A stretch of 64,000 nucleotides of DNA from Paenibacillus tritici (GCF_013204885.1 NZ_JABMKX010000006.1:62001-126000), one strand, 5' to 3'; positions 37,001 to 45,259 are shown, counted from the first letter of the stretch. Numbers and translations are program-made. The notes: a model not told the origin generated them from the letters alone.

Positions 37001-37882
37001 GTCATATACAGCAGCCTGCACGGTGTGATATCCCCCTGCCAGCGGAGCGGAGGGCTGGTAGGATATGCTGCCTGTATCCGCTGCATACTCGGTGGTTACG
37101 GGATGTCCATCTAGCTTCAGCTCTACGGAGCCGGGGTCAATCCCAGATTGGTCATCGGTGGCCATCAGCTCTATACGCGGAGTGCGCGTCTGGACTACGG
37201 CTGCATCCCTGGGGGACACGATCTCCAGGGCCGGGACGCCCATATCTTCATTAGGGTCCTGCTCATAGATCAGGCGCACATCGTCGACCCATACGGTACC
37301 TTTATTTTTTTTGTCTACAATGGACTGTTCGATCCGCATATAGATTTCCAGCTGGATTGGCCCTGTCTTGTCTTGAGGGATGTCACCCTCAATGTATTTC
37401 CAGCCGGTCCAGTCCACGCCGACGTTCTCATCCAGATATTCCACCTCAAAGGATTTGCCTTTGCCGTCTCTGAACTTGCTGAAGATGAGATGTCCGTCGT
37501 TATTACCATAGATCCACATGCCAATCTTTTTGGGAAGGCCGGTAATGGGGACCGGGGCGGATGGACCTACATAGACATAGGAGGGATTTTCTTTGACACC
37601 AATGTAGTCATAGTCCAGACGTACGGAATTCTGGCCTGAACGGACATGCTTGGGAGCGGACTCCAGGCTCATGGCACCGGAGAAGTTTCTTTTTTGGACC
37701 AGTACATTATCGTTCAGGTCATGCTCGAAATCTTCGATAACTACGGCACCGGGAACAGGATGGTCAGCTGCAATGAAGCCTGCCGGCTGCAGGGTGCTTA
37801 CTGCGACTGAGAGGAATAGGAGGAACAGGGTTATTCTATTCCCTATCCGTTTGAACCTTCGGTGATTCTTCTTACTGTGCAT
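34037..37882 (-). CDS. Secreted SLH-anchored cohesin/metallophosphoesterase protein
   Basis: 1281 residues. Order: signal peptide (about 1-39), CBM-like jelly roll (about 45-205), Ig-like domain (about 215-308), cohesin-like domain (about 312-435), a mixed beta region (about 450-600), purple-acid-phosphatase N-terminal fibronectin-like domain (about 605-705), metallophosphoesterase (about 712-970), a Pro-Ser-Thr linker (about 1000-1065) and three SLH domains. Metal ligands are visible: D721, H723, D755, N788, H789, H863, H898, H900. ATG 37882 follows GAGGAG. It probably removes phosphate at the cell surface. The combination of cohesin and phosphatase is unusual. Confidence 0.9.
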   Translation of the reverse strand: MHSKKNHRRFKRIGNRITLFLLFLSVAVSTLQPAGFIAADHPVPGAVVIEDFEHDLNDNVLVQKRNFSGAMSLESAPKHVRSGQNSVRLDYDYIGVKENPSYVYVGPSAPVPITGLPKKIGMWIYGNNDGHLIFSKFRDGKGKSFEVEYLDENVGVDWTGWKYIEGDIPQDKTGPIQLEIYMRIEQSIVDKKNKGTVWVDDVRLIYEQDPNEDMGVPALEIVSPRDAAVVQTRTPRIELMATDDQSGIDPGSVELKLDGHPVTTEYAADTGSISYQPSAPLAGGYHTVQAAVYDRSGNPAERSSSFVIPEGIQYQLSAPSEVLSNTTFQLKLQIKQAADLEAAYAKLQYDPQTLDIASAEPAVDPALVTRNEINSVQGEYQVQLSGLNPHSLPDDGTAVVLNMTVKPSAKMERGEVFKSIAMSDGSLRMTAGEAVYALAAPHPYTIGFPYTLTVQGSSLHTISTLRVTDASGAPAEGVSVIVPDPLEPQSFAEVRSGESGVYTNADSASDKLASAIQGERFFTTGVTNGDYTAILLPDGKRTGWIPTADIQVSLLKEAWGLTDAKGEIHTGLTTLALTSLRLQAVNGDKVSKEFKLSVVPQLGSDQPEYVRTYVTQDMKSTRSIVWRTAPRVAGGVIQYAKASEFKGFDQPNIMEQAAEPQLLLAPDRVNETLFHKGLLQQLSPGTEYIYRVGTPGLWSEQHTFTTEAESQKSFSFLFVTDSHTNNEEALHIHQDLMSSAFTHYPDARFVMHGGDIVDDGGVMNEWEQDMKASQLYSGDVPSAYAIGNHDIKNGGKDVFTKALGLPGNGMAGQEHLNYSYDYEDTHFVVLNSETDEAEMQKQAVWLRENLKASSAQWTVAMFHRPAYHTEDGRGPELVTRYLAPVLEEFGVDLVLVGHDHALAWTYPMKKGQPMKDGSQGTVYLSGGSSGWKFYDAVKFDYLEYLYDDNFPVYSAITISKDQIVIEARKTDGEKLQALTIKKTDTVTPQPEPGTSPTPSPTPSPTPSPSPEPSPQPSATPTPDSGSAPGNGSGTKPGPVASPPPAPAATAAPAVTPAPAATPTSAIFAEGVQPGVLKDALKARIAGGQADHSAPVLKDIAGLWSTRAISAFYQLKLINGYEDGTFRPNHSITRAEFATVITKAFGLMRSDASPQTLSDMKAHWAREAIATLASRGMITGYPDGTFRPDRTISRAEMIMILSRVVNFSSAATVEAGLSFSDAQASWNKEQIAQAAAIGLINGRGQGRFAPDQSATRAEAVTLIMNALCLDPEIRVLMDQLTK

Positions 37883-37989
37883 GTGCTTCGCTCCTCTGAT
37901 TCTACCGAAATGGACTATATAGATTAACTTGTATTTATTCTATTATGGGATTGTCGTGACTCCAGAGAATGTTTGGCCCTCCGGCCGCT

Positions 37990-38050
37990 GTTGTCTACAG
38001 ATTTCTTGATTTAACCCGCTCATCGCGGTGGAAATCCGCAGACAAAGGCG
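37990..38050. repeat. Structured intergenic inverted-repeat element
   Basis: The 428-nt gap 37883-38310 has no gene. Within it TTGTCTACAGATTTC (about 38000-38014) is nearly complementary to GAAATCCGCAGACAA (38031-38045), 13 of 15 positions pairing perfectly, and outer GGCCGC/GCGGAC pairs extend the stem. It looks like a dispersed non-coding element; I have the impression that similar sequence recurs in Paenibacillus genomes, which needs a search. Confidence 0.5.
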
Positions 38051-38310
38051 GACGCTATCGCTCCTACAGTGCCAAAATTCTCCTCCGCCACTTTTCCCTT
38101 TTAGGATATTTTTCAAGTTCAATCTATATAGCTAATTCTTACATGAGGTTAATTATAGGGTGGCAGGTTGCCGGTAGTATTAATTTAAAAGATTAAGTAT
38201 GTAAACAATGGCCGCAAACCGCTCGGAATCTGGTTCCCAGGCTTCACTGAATAGTCCCGCACATATTAGGGTAATGGTAGTCTAGTACAACAGACCAGGA
38301 GGTATGCCGC

Positions 38311-38931
38311 ATGGAATGGACTTTGGAAGATGTAGAAGAGACGAGCCGATTGCATCCTGAGTCGTTTTTTATTCCCTCCAGACAAGAACGGGAAGCGCAG
38401 GAGATAGGGAGAATGGTTAGGTTGCATTTTATGCTGACGAATGCGCTTGAAGGGCAGCCGCGTGCTGAACGGATGTGGGTGGAGATCATGGGACAAGATC
38501 CGGTTACCGGACGATATACGGGGATTCTGACCAATGCACCCGGAGTTATACAGTCGCTGCAGCCGGGAGATACCGTGGAATTCGAGCCCAGGCATATCGC
38601 CCAGTCCATCCTTAGACAAGGAGATCCGGCGTGGGTCGAAGTAGGGGAGAAGGCGGCCATGGTCACCAGAAAATGTATGCTGCCGGGCAGCGGGGTACGC
38701 TGGATGTACCGTGAAGCCGCTACCCGGGAGCAGGATAGCGGCTGGCGGCTATTCACCGGGGAAGAAGATCGCGCCTACTTAAGCGACCCCAAGAACACGG
38801 CGATCATGAATGTGTATGATCTGATTGACCGGGACCCTAGCCTGCTGGAGCCTTTTAAGGGAGCCGTGGGCACGGCATTTGAACGAAGCGGCCCGGATGC
38901 AGAATGGGTAGAGGTGAAGAATTGGCGGTAG
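38311..38931 (+). CDS. DUF2314-DUF2185 (Imm33-like) protein
   Basis: 206 residues. The N-terminal half (about 25-95) has the DUF2314 pattern ERMWVEI ... GVIQSLQPGDTVEFEP; the C-terminal half (about 110-204) strongly matches DUF2185 with MYREAATREQDSGWRLFTG and VGTAFERSG blocks. DUF2185 includes proteins named immunity protein Imm33, but no toxin gene is adjacent, so an immunity role is only a possibility. The ATG is behind AGGAGGT at 7-nt spacing. Cytoplasmic. Confidence 0.82.
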   Translation: MEWTLEDVEETSRLHPESFFIPSRQEREAQEIGRMVRLHFMLTNALEGQPRAERMWVEIMGQDPVTGRYTGILTNAPGVIQSLQPGDTVEFEPRHIAQSILRQGDPAWVEVGEKAAMVTRKCMLPGSGVRWMYREAATREQDSGWRLFTGEEDRAYLSDPKNTAIMNVYDLIDRDPSLLEPFKGAVGTAFERSGPDAEWVEVKNWR

Positions 38932-39029
38932 GCATGATATACTGGGCTGGCGGACACAGGTGACTGTGGCCCCGGCCTTAGTGCTGTGCGAACCGCAGCT
39001 ATACATAACGGATAGTTAGGCTGAGAGGA

Positions 39030-39878
39030 ATGAGGAGAACGATAGAATTACATGCAAGCAGGTACAACGAGATTAGGCATCTTTTAACTCATAAAGATGG
39101 TGATTTCATCTTTGTATTTGTGCAGGGGGTTATGGATCTTAATCAGCCTGGTAGAATATTTGTGAATAATATAGACCAGCCGACTGCAGGAATTGTCGCA
39201 AGCCGCGGCGGGAAATATTATCTGTTTGGACAGGAAGATGATCATTTGTTCAATCAAAGCTTAATTGTTTTCTTAGCCAATCCGGCCAATCATGCGAATT
39301 TCTATGATTTGTACTTCTCTTCCAGTCACTGGCTTGTGCTGCTGGATGCGCTGAAAGAAAACACAGTGGAGCTGAACAGAACACATTATATTATGAACGG
39401 CGATGCTGCACTTCCTGTTGAAATCCAGGAGGATTCTGGAGAATTTATATTAACTAGAATAGATGAGCAGTTGTTTGAACGCTATAATCAGGAGATGGAT
39501 GATAGCTATCGCTTGCTGTGGGATTCTGCGGAGACCTATCTGGACAAAGCCTTTGGTTATTGTTATTTGAATGAAGGCGGATTTGTAAGCGCTTGTAACA
39601 CTTTCTATGTAGGAGGCGGCTATATTGAACCGGACATTATCACGCAGAAGGATTACCGGAATCAAGGCTTGGCCTTTAGACTATGTCAAGAATTCATAGA
39701 GCTTGCCCGTCAGCGGAAGCTAACGACGTACTGGGACTGTGATACCGGCAATACTGGCTCCAATCATCTAGCTGGGAAGTTAGGGATGGCGAAAGTAGGC
39801 GAACTCCCAATTCTGTGGTGGCATGAGAGTAAGGAAGTCATTGCTAAATATTTAGCCAGCTACAACTATACTACCTAA
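39030..39878 (+). CDS. GNAT-family N-acetyltransferase
   Basis: 282 residues in two parts: an N-terminal region (about 1-150) and a GNAT domain whose acetyl-CoA loop is QKDYRNQGLAFRLCQEFIE (about 210-228), with a late YWDCDTGNTGS block. This is the layout of GNAT_acetyltr_2 proteins. Substrate unknown. The start ATG 39030 has only a short GAGG box 1-2 nt upstream, so initiation is weak or the start is elsewhere. Confidence 0.82.
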   Translation: MRRTIELHASRYNEIRHLLTHKDGDFIFVFVQGVMDLNQPGRIFVNNIDQPTAGIVASRGGKYYLFGQEDDHLFNQSLIVFLANPANHANFYDLYFSSSHWLVLLDALKENTVELNRTHYIMNGDAALPVEIQEDSGEFILTRIDEQLFERYNQEMDDSYRLLWDSAETYLDKAFGYCYLNEGGFVSACNTFYVGGGYIEPDIITQKDYRNQGLAFRLCQEFIELARQRKLTTYWDCDTGNTGSNHLAGKLGMAKVGELPILWWHESKEVIAKYLASYNYTT

Positions 39879-39984
39879 ACCCGTGGATCATCAGAGTTAA
39901 AATAGTGAAAAATACAGTAACCCATCGCATGAGGGTCTGCCGTGCCCCGATTAAGGTGCGCATGGTAGGCTTAAATGTACTCTA

Positions 39985-40092
39985 TACAACTAAATCGCCA
40001 GATAACCCGCCTAATATCCGTTTACCTGTATTTCGTGCAATTAAACTGCCATCTCTAAGTGGGTTTCGCCCATTCAGGCAGATTTAGTTGTA
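39985..40092. repeat. 108-bp element with 12-bp terminal inverted repeats
   Basis: TACAACTAAATC (39985-39996) and GATTTAGTTGTA (40081-40092) are perfect inverted repeats. The enclosed part holds no frame of note. The surrounding gap 39879-40579 (701 nt) otherwise contains a gene remnant at 40281 and a terminator at 40474. It may be a MITE-like or other dispersed non-coding repeat; no target-site duplication was obvious. Confidence 0.55.
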
Positions 40093-40280
40093 CAGGCTAC
40101 AACTAGAAGAGGATAACCTTCCTGTTCACTGTTTTTAAATGTATAGAATACAACTATCACTGAATGTTCACTTCGAACGCATCTTCATACATTACCGCAT
40201 TTGTGGAATTCACTTCTGTAGTTCGGATGCTCTATCAACCTGCTGTTCATTGTAAAAGTTGTCCTTATGGAGGTGAGTAA

Positions 40281-40430
40281 GTCACCCGGAATCTGGCCTG
40301 GTCCGGTGAGCAATGAGAGCTTACGGAAGATGCAGAGCAACTGCTGGAGCTGCGGACCTTCATCGCGGATATCGTGGCCGGTAAAGAGGCTTACCAAGAG
40401 CTGCCGCCAGCCGAAGGCGGTTATGAATAA
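40281..40430 (+). pseudogene. Remnant of a coding sequence (3' end), origin unknown
   Basis: Reading from 40281 gives 50 codons with one internal TGA at 40314-40316. The 36 residues after it (ELTEDAEQLLELRTFIADI...) look like real protein, alternating helix-like and charged, and end with a normal TAA. A ribosome-like GGAGGTGAG lies just before the frame. It appears to be the decayed end of a gene. The family was not recognised. Confidence 0.45.
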
Positions 40431-40473
40431 GTAAAAAGATTACACAGCTACGCCTGCAAGCGTACTTCTCCAG

Positions 40474-40498
40474 TCCGATCCCATGGGATCGGATTTTT
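40474..40498 (+). terminator. Perfect 20-bp palindrome plus T-tract terminator
   Basis: The palindrome TCCGATCCCA/TGGGATCGGA (40474-40493) is followed by TTTTT. It follows the gene remnant ending at 40430, implying that the remnant once was a transcribed gene. Confidence 0.85.
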
Positions 40499-40579
40499 GC
40501 TGTGAACAGTAAGTTTATATTCAGTTTAAAAAAGTCGGTTACCATCCTAATACATTCAGTTGTTCTAGGAGGATGAATC

Positions 40580-41602
40580 ATGAAACAAACGCAAACAGCG
40601 CAGCCGGGCGGCAGTTATGCCATTGAAGCGCAAGGTCTTGTCAAAATCTACGGCAGCAACCGTGCGGTGGATGGTGTGGATCTGAGGGTTGGCACAGGAA
40701 TGATCTACGGGGTGCTGGGTCCGAATGGAGCCGGGAAGACGACGGTCATCCGTATGCTCGCCACCCTGCTTCGGCCTGACGCAGGTTCGGCGCGCATCTT
40801 CGGACATGATGTGGCCAAAGAACCGCAGATCGTGCGGCAGTTAATCGGAGTCACGGGTCAATATGCGTCGGTGGATGAGTCGCTTAGCGCGACTGAGAAT
40901 CTGATCATCTTCTCCAGGCTGCATGGCCTGGGACGCGCAGAATCGCGCAGCAAAGCTTCAGAGCTGCTGGAGGAATTTGGCCTGACGGAAGCGGCGAAAC
41001 GTCCGTTGAAGAATTTCTCCGGCGGAATGCGCCGGCGGCTCGATCTGGCGGCAAGCCTGATTGCGCAGCCGCCACTGATTTTTCTGGATGAACCGACAAC
41101 AGGGCTTGACCCCCGCACACGTAATCAGATGTGGGAGACGATCCGCAGGCTGGTGAAGACGGGATCAACGGTGCTGCTGACCACACAATATCTCGAAGAG
41201 GCGGATCAACTGGCAGACCGGATTGCTGTTATTGATACGGGTAAGGTGGTTGCGGAAGGGACAGTCGATGAGCTGAAGGGTTCGGTAGGCAACTCCTCGC
41301 TGCACCTGAAGGTGGTGAACCCGCAGGATATGGGGAATGCCCGCCGAATTATCGAGCAGGTATTGCAGGTCAGGTCGAACCTGTCAGCAGAGGCGGCCAA
41401 AATCACCGCTCCGATGGGGAATGTAGACCGGGTAACCGACCTCTTGATTGCGCTTCGCGAGGCAGATATTCCGCTGCTTGAGATGAGCGTGCAGAAGCCG
41501 ACGCTGGATGAAGTATTCCTGACCCTGACCGGTCATGGAGTGAAGGAAGAGGCTGGGAATGCCGAAGATAGCGCACAGAATAAGGAGAGGGTGCTGGCAT
41601 GA
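40580..41602 (+). CDS. DrrA-like ABC transporter ATP-binding protein
   Basis: 340 residues. Walker A GPNGAGKTT (about 50-58), signature FSGGMRRRLDLA, Walker B LIFLDEPTTGLDP and the switch TTQYLEEAD near 205. The C-terminal DUF4162-like tail (about 245-320) is typical of the daunorubicin-resistance (DrrA) group. It overlaps the permease gene by four bases. The pair probably exports a drug or lipid-like compound. AGGAGGATGAATC precedes ATG 40580. Confidence 0.92.
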   Translation: MKQTQTAQPGGSYAIEAQGLVKIYGSNRAVDGVDLRVGTGMIYGVLGPNGAGKTTVIRMLATLLRPDAGSARIFGHDVAKEPQIVRQLIGVTGQYASVDESLSATENLIIFSRLHGLGRAESRSKASELLEEFGLTEAAKRPLKNFSGGMRRRLDLAASLIAQPPLIFLDEPTTGLDPRTRNQMWETIRRLVKTGSTVLLTTQYLEEADQLADRIAVIDTGKVVAEGTVDELKGSVGNSSLHLKVVNPQDMGNARRIIEQVLQVRSNLSAEAAKITAPMGNVDRVTDLLIALREADIPLLEMSVQKPTLDEVFLTLTGHGVKEEAGNAEDSAQNKERVLA

Positions 41603-42411
41603 GTACTTACATTAAACCGGGTGTAGAGCGTAAGCTGAACAATCATACCAGCTTCGGTCAGGCGGTACGCAATTCATTAACAATGGCGTATAGAGGACTG
41701 CTCAAGATCCGGCGTACGCCGGAACAATTGTTTGACGTCACGTTTCAGCCGATCATTTTCACCTTGATGTTCACGTATATCTTCGGCGGGGCGATTGCCG
41801 GTGATGTGGCAAGTTATCTGCCGGTCATCATTCCAGGAATCCTGGTTCAGACCGTAATCACGACCTCTGTCGTCACCGGTGTCCAGCTGCGGGAGGATAT
41901 GGAAAAAGGGGTATTCGACCGCTTCAAATCCCTGCCGATTGCCCGGATTGCCCCTCTGGCGGGTGCGCTGTTAGCAGATACCATCCGTTACACCATTGCT
42001 ACGGTACTTACCTTCGTGATGGGTTACATCATGGGCTTGCGGCCTGAAGGCGACATCGGCGGCGTTGCCCTTGCAGCCGTTCTTGTGATCGGATGCTCCT
42101 GGGCGATTAGCTGGATCTTTGCATTCTTCGGTGTGATTGCCCGCACAGCTTCCAGTGTCCAGGGAATCTCGATGATCGTTTTATTCCCGCTCACCTTCCT
42201 CTCCAATGCCTTTGTTCCTGTCGATACCATGCCGAACTGGCTTCAATGGTTCGTGAATGCCAATCCCATTTCTCATCTGGTCACCGCTGTCCGTGAACTG
42301 GTCAACCATGGAACGGTAGGCAGCGATCTGGTCTACTCCCTCATCGGTGCCGCCGTGATTGTGGCGGTCTTTGCTCCAATTACAGTGCGTGCTTATATGC
42401 GCCGGACTTAA
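41599..42411 (+). CDS. DrrB-like ABC-2 permease
   Basis: 270 residues with six transmembrane helices and the ABC-2 signature region (about 205-245; PLTFLSNAFVPVDTMPNWLQ block). It is the membrane partner of the DrrA-like ATPase, sharing an ATGA overlap, and the operon ends at a strong terminator. Substrate is unknown; no regulator gene is adjacent. Confidence 0.92.
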   Translation: MSTYIKPGVERKLNNHTSFGQAVRNSLTMAYRGLLKIRRTPEQLFDVTFQPIIFTLMFTYIFGGAIAGDVASYLPVIIPGILVQTVITTSVVTGVQLREDMEKGVFDRFKSLPIARIAPLAGALLADTIRYTIATVLTFVMGYIMGLRPEGDIGGVALAAVLVIGCSWAISWIFAFFGVIARTASSVQGISMIVLFPLTFLSNAFVPVDTMPNWLQWFVNANPISHLVTAVRELVNHGTVGSDLVYSLIGAAVIVAVFAPITVRAYMRRT

Positions 42412-42424
42412 TTCGCATCACTAG

Positions 42425-42469
42425 AAGACGTTAACGGATGTAGCGGTACATCTGGTTAACGTCTTTTTG
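42425..42469 (+). terminator. Terminator of the DrrAB-like operon
   Basis: AAGACGTTAAC (42425-42435) and GTTAACGTCTT (42455-42465) are perfect inverted repeats followed by TTT. Confidence 0.9.
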
Positions 42470-42544
42470 CTTTTTAGAGGAAATGATGGGTTATGTATTG
42501 AAGTTTATTTCTGAGGACCAACCAGCGCAAGAAAGGAAGTAATC

Positions 42545-43072
42545 ATGAAAAAGTATGAGGGCATAGGAAGCAGCACAATCAAATATGCAATCCTAAATTT
42601 CATTCTAGTCATTACTAATCTGTTCTTATACGCTTCAGGTCCAGATGGCGGGGGAACCGGGGACCGTGAAGAAGGGTTTTATTTCTATCAGATGTACTTG
42701 GTCTGTCTTGTCGTAGTGTTTGTAGTTTATGGTCTATGGTCAGTGACGTTAGGAAGACACAAGAAGAATATAAAAGGCTTAACAGCCATTCCCGTGTTAT
42801 CATCATCGGTTTGTATCGCCGGTCTATTGATATATGCCACCAGCAAGAACAAGAGCCTGTATGACGGAATCTGGTTAAATGATTCAGGCTCTGAAGTCTT
42901 AGCACTTTACGCAGACACTTTAATCTATCTGGTGTACTTCTTCCTGTTATTCGCCATTAGCATTAGTGTGCTGGGGATTATTTCGCGAAATAAATGGGCT
43001 ATACTTGGACTGCTGCTTAATCTGACCGTGTCAATATTGCATATCCTTGTATTCAAGGAATGGGTTAGCTAG
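42545..43072 (+). CDS. Four-helix membrane protein of unknown function
   Basis: 175 residues with about four transmembrane helices (about 13-30, 49-70, 84-102, 125-145, and a fifth hydrophobic stretch near 152-170). A polar Gly/Asp/Glu-rich loop lies at 31-45. No motif is recognised. The region 42.5-43.5 kb is lower in GC than its neighbours, as is the next gene 40 nt downstream, which hints at acquired DNA. Confidence 0.6.
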   Translation: MKKYEGIGSSTIKYAILNFILVITNLFLYASGPDGGGTGDREEGFYFYQMYLVCLVVVFVVYGLWSVTLGRHKKNIKGLTAIPVLSSSVCIAGLLIYATSKNKSLYDGIWLNDSGSEVLALYADTLIYLVYFFLLFAISISVLGIISRNKWAILGLLLNLTVSILHILVFKEWVS

Positions 43073-43112
43073 CATATCTAGGAGAAACTATAACGGAATG
43101 GGGCCATAAATA

Positions 43113-43511
43113 ATGCCGATGATTCACGATAGTGTGATTTTATCCTACGTAGTCGATTTACAGAATGACCAAATTATCATACATACCCGCTATGACGATT
43201 CGAGAATGGTGGAAGAGATGAATGTTATTTTTATAAATGTACTAAGCCATAAGTTTGATCATCCCCTAAAGGGCAGTATTATCCTGAGTATCCAGCAATC
43301 TTCAGTTCAACATTTTATGGATGACAACTCGGAAATGTTACTTAAGAGCCGGAGCTATGGCTGGCCAACCTGGTATGAATCACTTGAAGAATTGCAAATT
43401 ATATTAACCGAAGAGAACTACAAATATATCGAGTTATTATCCTCATACGGGATGAGTGGCTGGGTAGTGGCTAAGGATGTTCAGTATGTTCCAAGAGAGA
43501 GTATGACGTAA
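43113..43511 (+). CDS. Small soluble protein of unknown function
   Basis: 132 residues, acidic, with no signal peptide or membrane segment. A beta-rich first half (about 1-60) precedes an aromatic SYGWPTWYESLEEL block (about 86-99). The size, acidity and AT-rich setting resemble polymorphic-toxin immunity proteins or their relatives, but no family was recognised and no toxin gene is beside it. Ribosome site is weak. Confidence 0.5.
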   Translation: MPMIHDSVILSYVVDLQNDQIIIHTRYDDSRMVEEMNVIFINVLSHKFDHPLKGSIILSIQQSSVQHFMDDNSEMLLKSRSYGWPTWYESLEELQIILTEENYKYIELLSSYGMSGWVVAKDVQYVPRESMT

Positions 43512-43626
43512 GCTGACCCTTTCCCTTAGTGTGTTTTCTGTTTTTTTTACAAACCGTCTGGAGTTGTGGCGCGTTAGCCTTTATAATATGACGAGAATAT
43601 AGAATAAAGGAAAAGGTGTTCACTTC

Positions 43627-45183
43627 ATGAGTATATTAAATGTAGAAAAGCTAAGTCACGGCTTCGGCGACCGGGCCATTTTCACCGATGTCTCCTTCCG
43701 TCTGCTGAAGGGCGAGCATATCGGCCTGATCGGTGCCAACGGTGAAGGGAAATCAACCTTCATGAATATCATCACAGGCAAGCTGCAGCCGGATGAAGGC
43801 AAGGTGGAATGGGCGAAGCGGATGCGCGCCGGTTATCTGGACCAGCACGCAGTGCTTCAGCAGGGACAATCCATCCGGGATGTGCTGCGCGGCGCCTTCC
43901 AATATCTGTTCGATATGGAACAAGAGATGAACGACATGTACGGCAAGATGGGCGAAGTCTCCCCGGAGGAGCTGGAGCAGCTGCTGGAGGATGTTGGAAC
44001 GATTCAGGACATGCTGACCAGCCAGGATTTCTATATGATTGATGCCAAAATCGACGAAACCGCACGCGGGCTCGGTCTGACCGACATTGGTCTCGACAAG
44101 GATGTTAACGATCTCAGCGGCGGTCAGCGGACCAAGGTCTTGCTGGCCAAGCTGCTGCTGGAGAAGCCGGACATTCTGCTGCTGGATGAGCCTACGAACT
44201 ATCTGGATGAACAGCATATCAACTGGCTGAAGCGCTACCTGCTGGATTATGAGAATGCCTTCATCCTGATCTCGCATGACATTCCGTTCCTGAACAGTGT
44301 CATCAACCTGATCTACCATATGGAGAACCAGTCGCTGTCGCGCTATGTGGGCGATTATGAGTATTTCCAGCAGGTGTACGAAGCGAAGAAGTCGCAGCTC
44401 GAATCCGCGTTCAAGCGCCAGCAGCAGGAGATTGCCGATCTGAAGGACTTCGTGGCCCGCAACAAGGCCAGCGTAGCTACCCGCAATATGGCGATGTCCC
44501 GGCAGAAGAAGCTGGATAAGATGGAGGTCATCGAGATCGCCAAGGAGAAGCCGAAGCCGCAGTTCAACTTCAAGCAGGGGCGGACTTCCGGCAAAATGGT
44601 TTTTGAAACCAAGGATCTGGTCATCGGCTATGATTCCCCGTTGTCGCGTCCTCTGGAGCTAAGCATGGAGCGGGGACAAAAAATCGCACTCGTCGGTGCG
44701 AACGGTATCGGTAAAACCACGCTGCTGCGCAGTATTCTCGGCCAGATTCAGCCTATTTCAGGCACGGCGAGACTGGGGGATTTGCTGGAGATCGGGTATT
44801 TCGAGCAGGAAATGAAGGAATCGAATTACAACACCTGTATTGAGGAGATCTGGAACGAATTCCCGTCCTACTCCCAATTTGAGATTCGTGCAGCGCTGGC
44901 CAAGTGCGGCCTGACGACCAAGCATATTGAGAGCAAGATTGCGGTCCTGAGCGGCGGCGAGAAAGCCAAGGTGCGTCTATGCAAGCTGATCAACCGGGAG
45001 AGCAATCTGCTCGTCCTGGATGAGCCTACCAACCATCTTGACGTAGATGCGAAGGAAGAGCTGCAGCGAGCACTGAAGGCGTATAAAGGCAGTATCCTGC
45101 TGATTTCCCACGAGCCTGAATTTTACCGCGATATCGTGACAGATACCTGGAACTGCGAATCATGGACAACCAAAGTATTCTAG
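43627..45183 (+). CDS. ABC-F family ATPase (YbiT/YkpA-like)
   Basis: 518 residues with two ATP-binding cassettes and no membrane segments: Walker A GANGEGKST (about 37-45) and GANGIGKTT (about 358-366), signatures LSGGQRTKV and LSGGEKAKV, and two LDEPTN(Y/H)LD Walker B motifs. The charged linker (about 245-310) matches the P-site tRNA interaction motif. ABC-F proteins act on ribosomes; this subgroup includes housekeeping members, so antibiotic resistance is not implied. AAAAGGTG precedes the ATG. Confidence 0.92.
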   Translation: MSILNVEKLSHGFGDRAIFTDVSFRLLKGEHIGLIGANGEGKSTFMNIITGKLQPDEGKVEWAKRMRAGYLDQHAVLQQGQSIRDVLRGAFQYLFDMEQEMNDMYGKMGEVSPEELEQLLEDVGTIQDMLTSQDFYMIDAKIDETARGLGLTDIGLDKDVNDLSGGQRTKVLLAKLLLEKPDILLLDEPTNYLDEQHINWLKRYLLDYENAFILISHDIPFLNSVINLIYHMENQSLSRYVGDYEYFQQVYEAKKSQLESAFKRQQQEIADLKDFVARNKASVATRNMAMSRQKKLDKMEVIEIAKEKPKPQFNFKQGRTSGKMVFETKDLVIGYDSPLSRPLELSMERGQKIALVGANGIGKTTLLRSILGQIQPISGTARLGDLLEIGYFEQEMKESNYNTCIEEIWNEFPSYSQFEIRAALAKCGLTTKHIESKIAVLSGGEKAKVRLCKLINRESNLLVLDEPTNHLDVDAKEELQRALKAYKGSILLISHEPEFYRDIVTDTWNCESWTTKVF

Positions 45184-45213
45184 GACAGCCGGCACTGACG
45201 CCGGTCTGAGGTT

Positions 45214-45259
45214 TGACCCGTAGGAGGAGAACTTTGCGAAAAGTGACTCTTACGGGTCA
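45214..45259 (+). other. Hairpin in the leader of the EIIC gene
   Basis: TGACCCGTA (45214-45222) and TACGGGTCA (45251-45259) form a perfect 9-bp stem with a 28-nt loop, 36 nt before the EIIC start. A smaller CGGC/GCCG hairpin precedes it. It could end the ABC-F transcript or serve as an attenuator; the T-tract is weak. No LicT-type antiterminator site was recognised. Confidence 0.45.
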
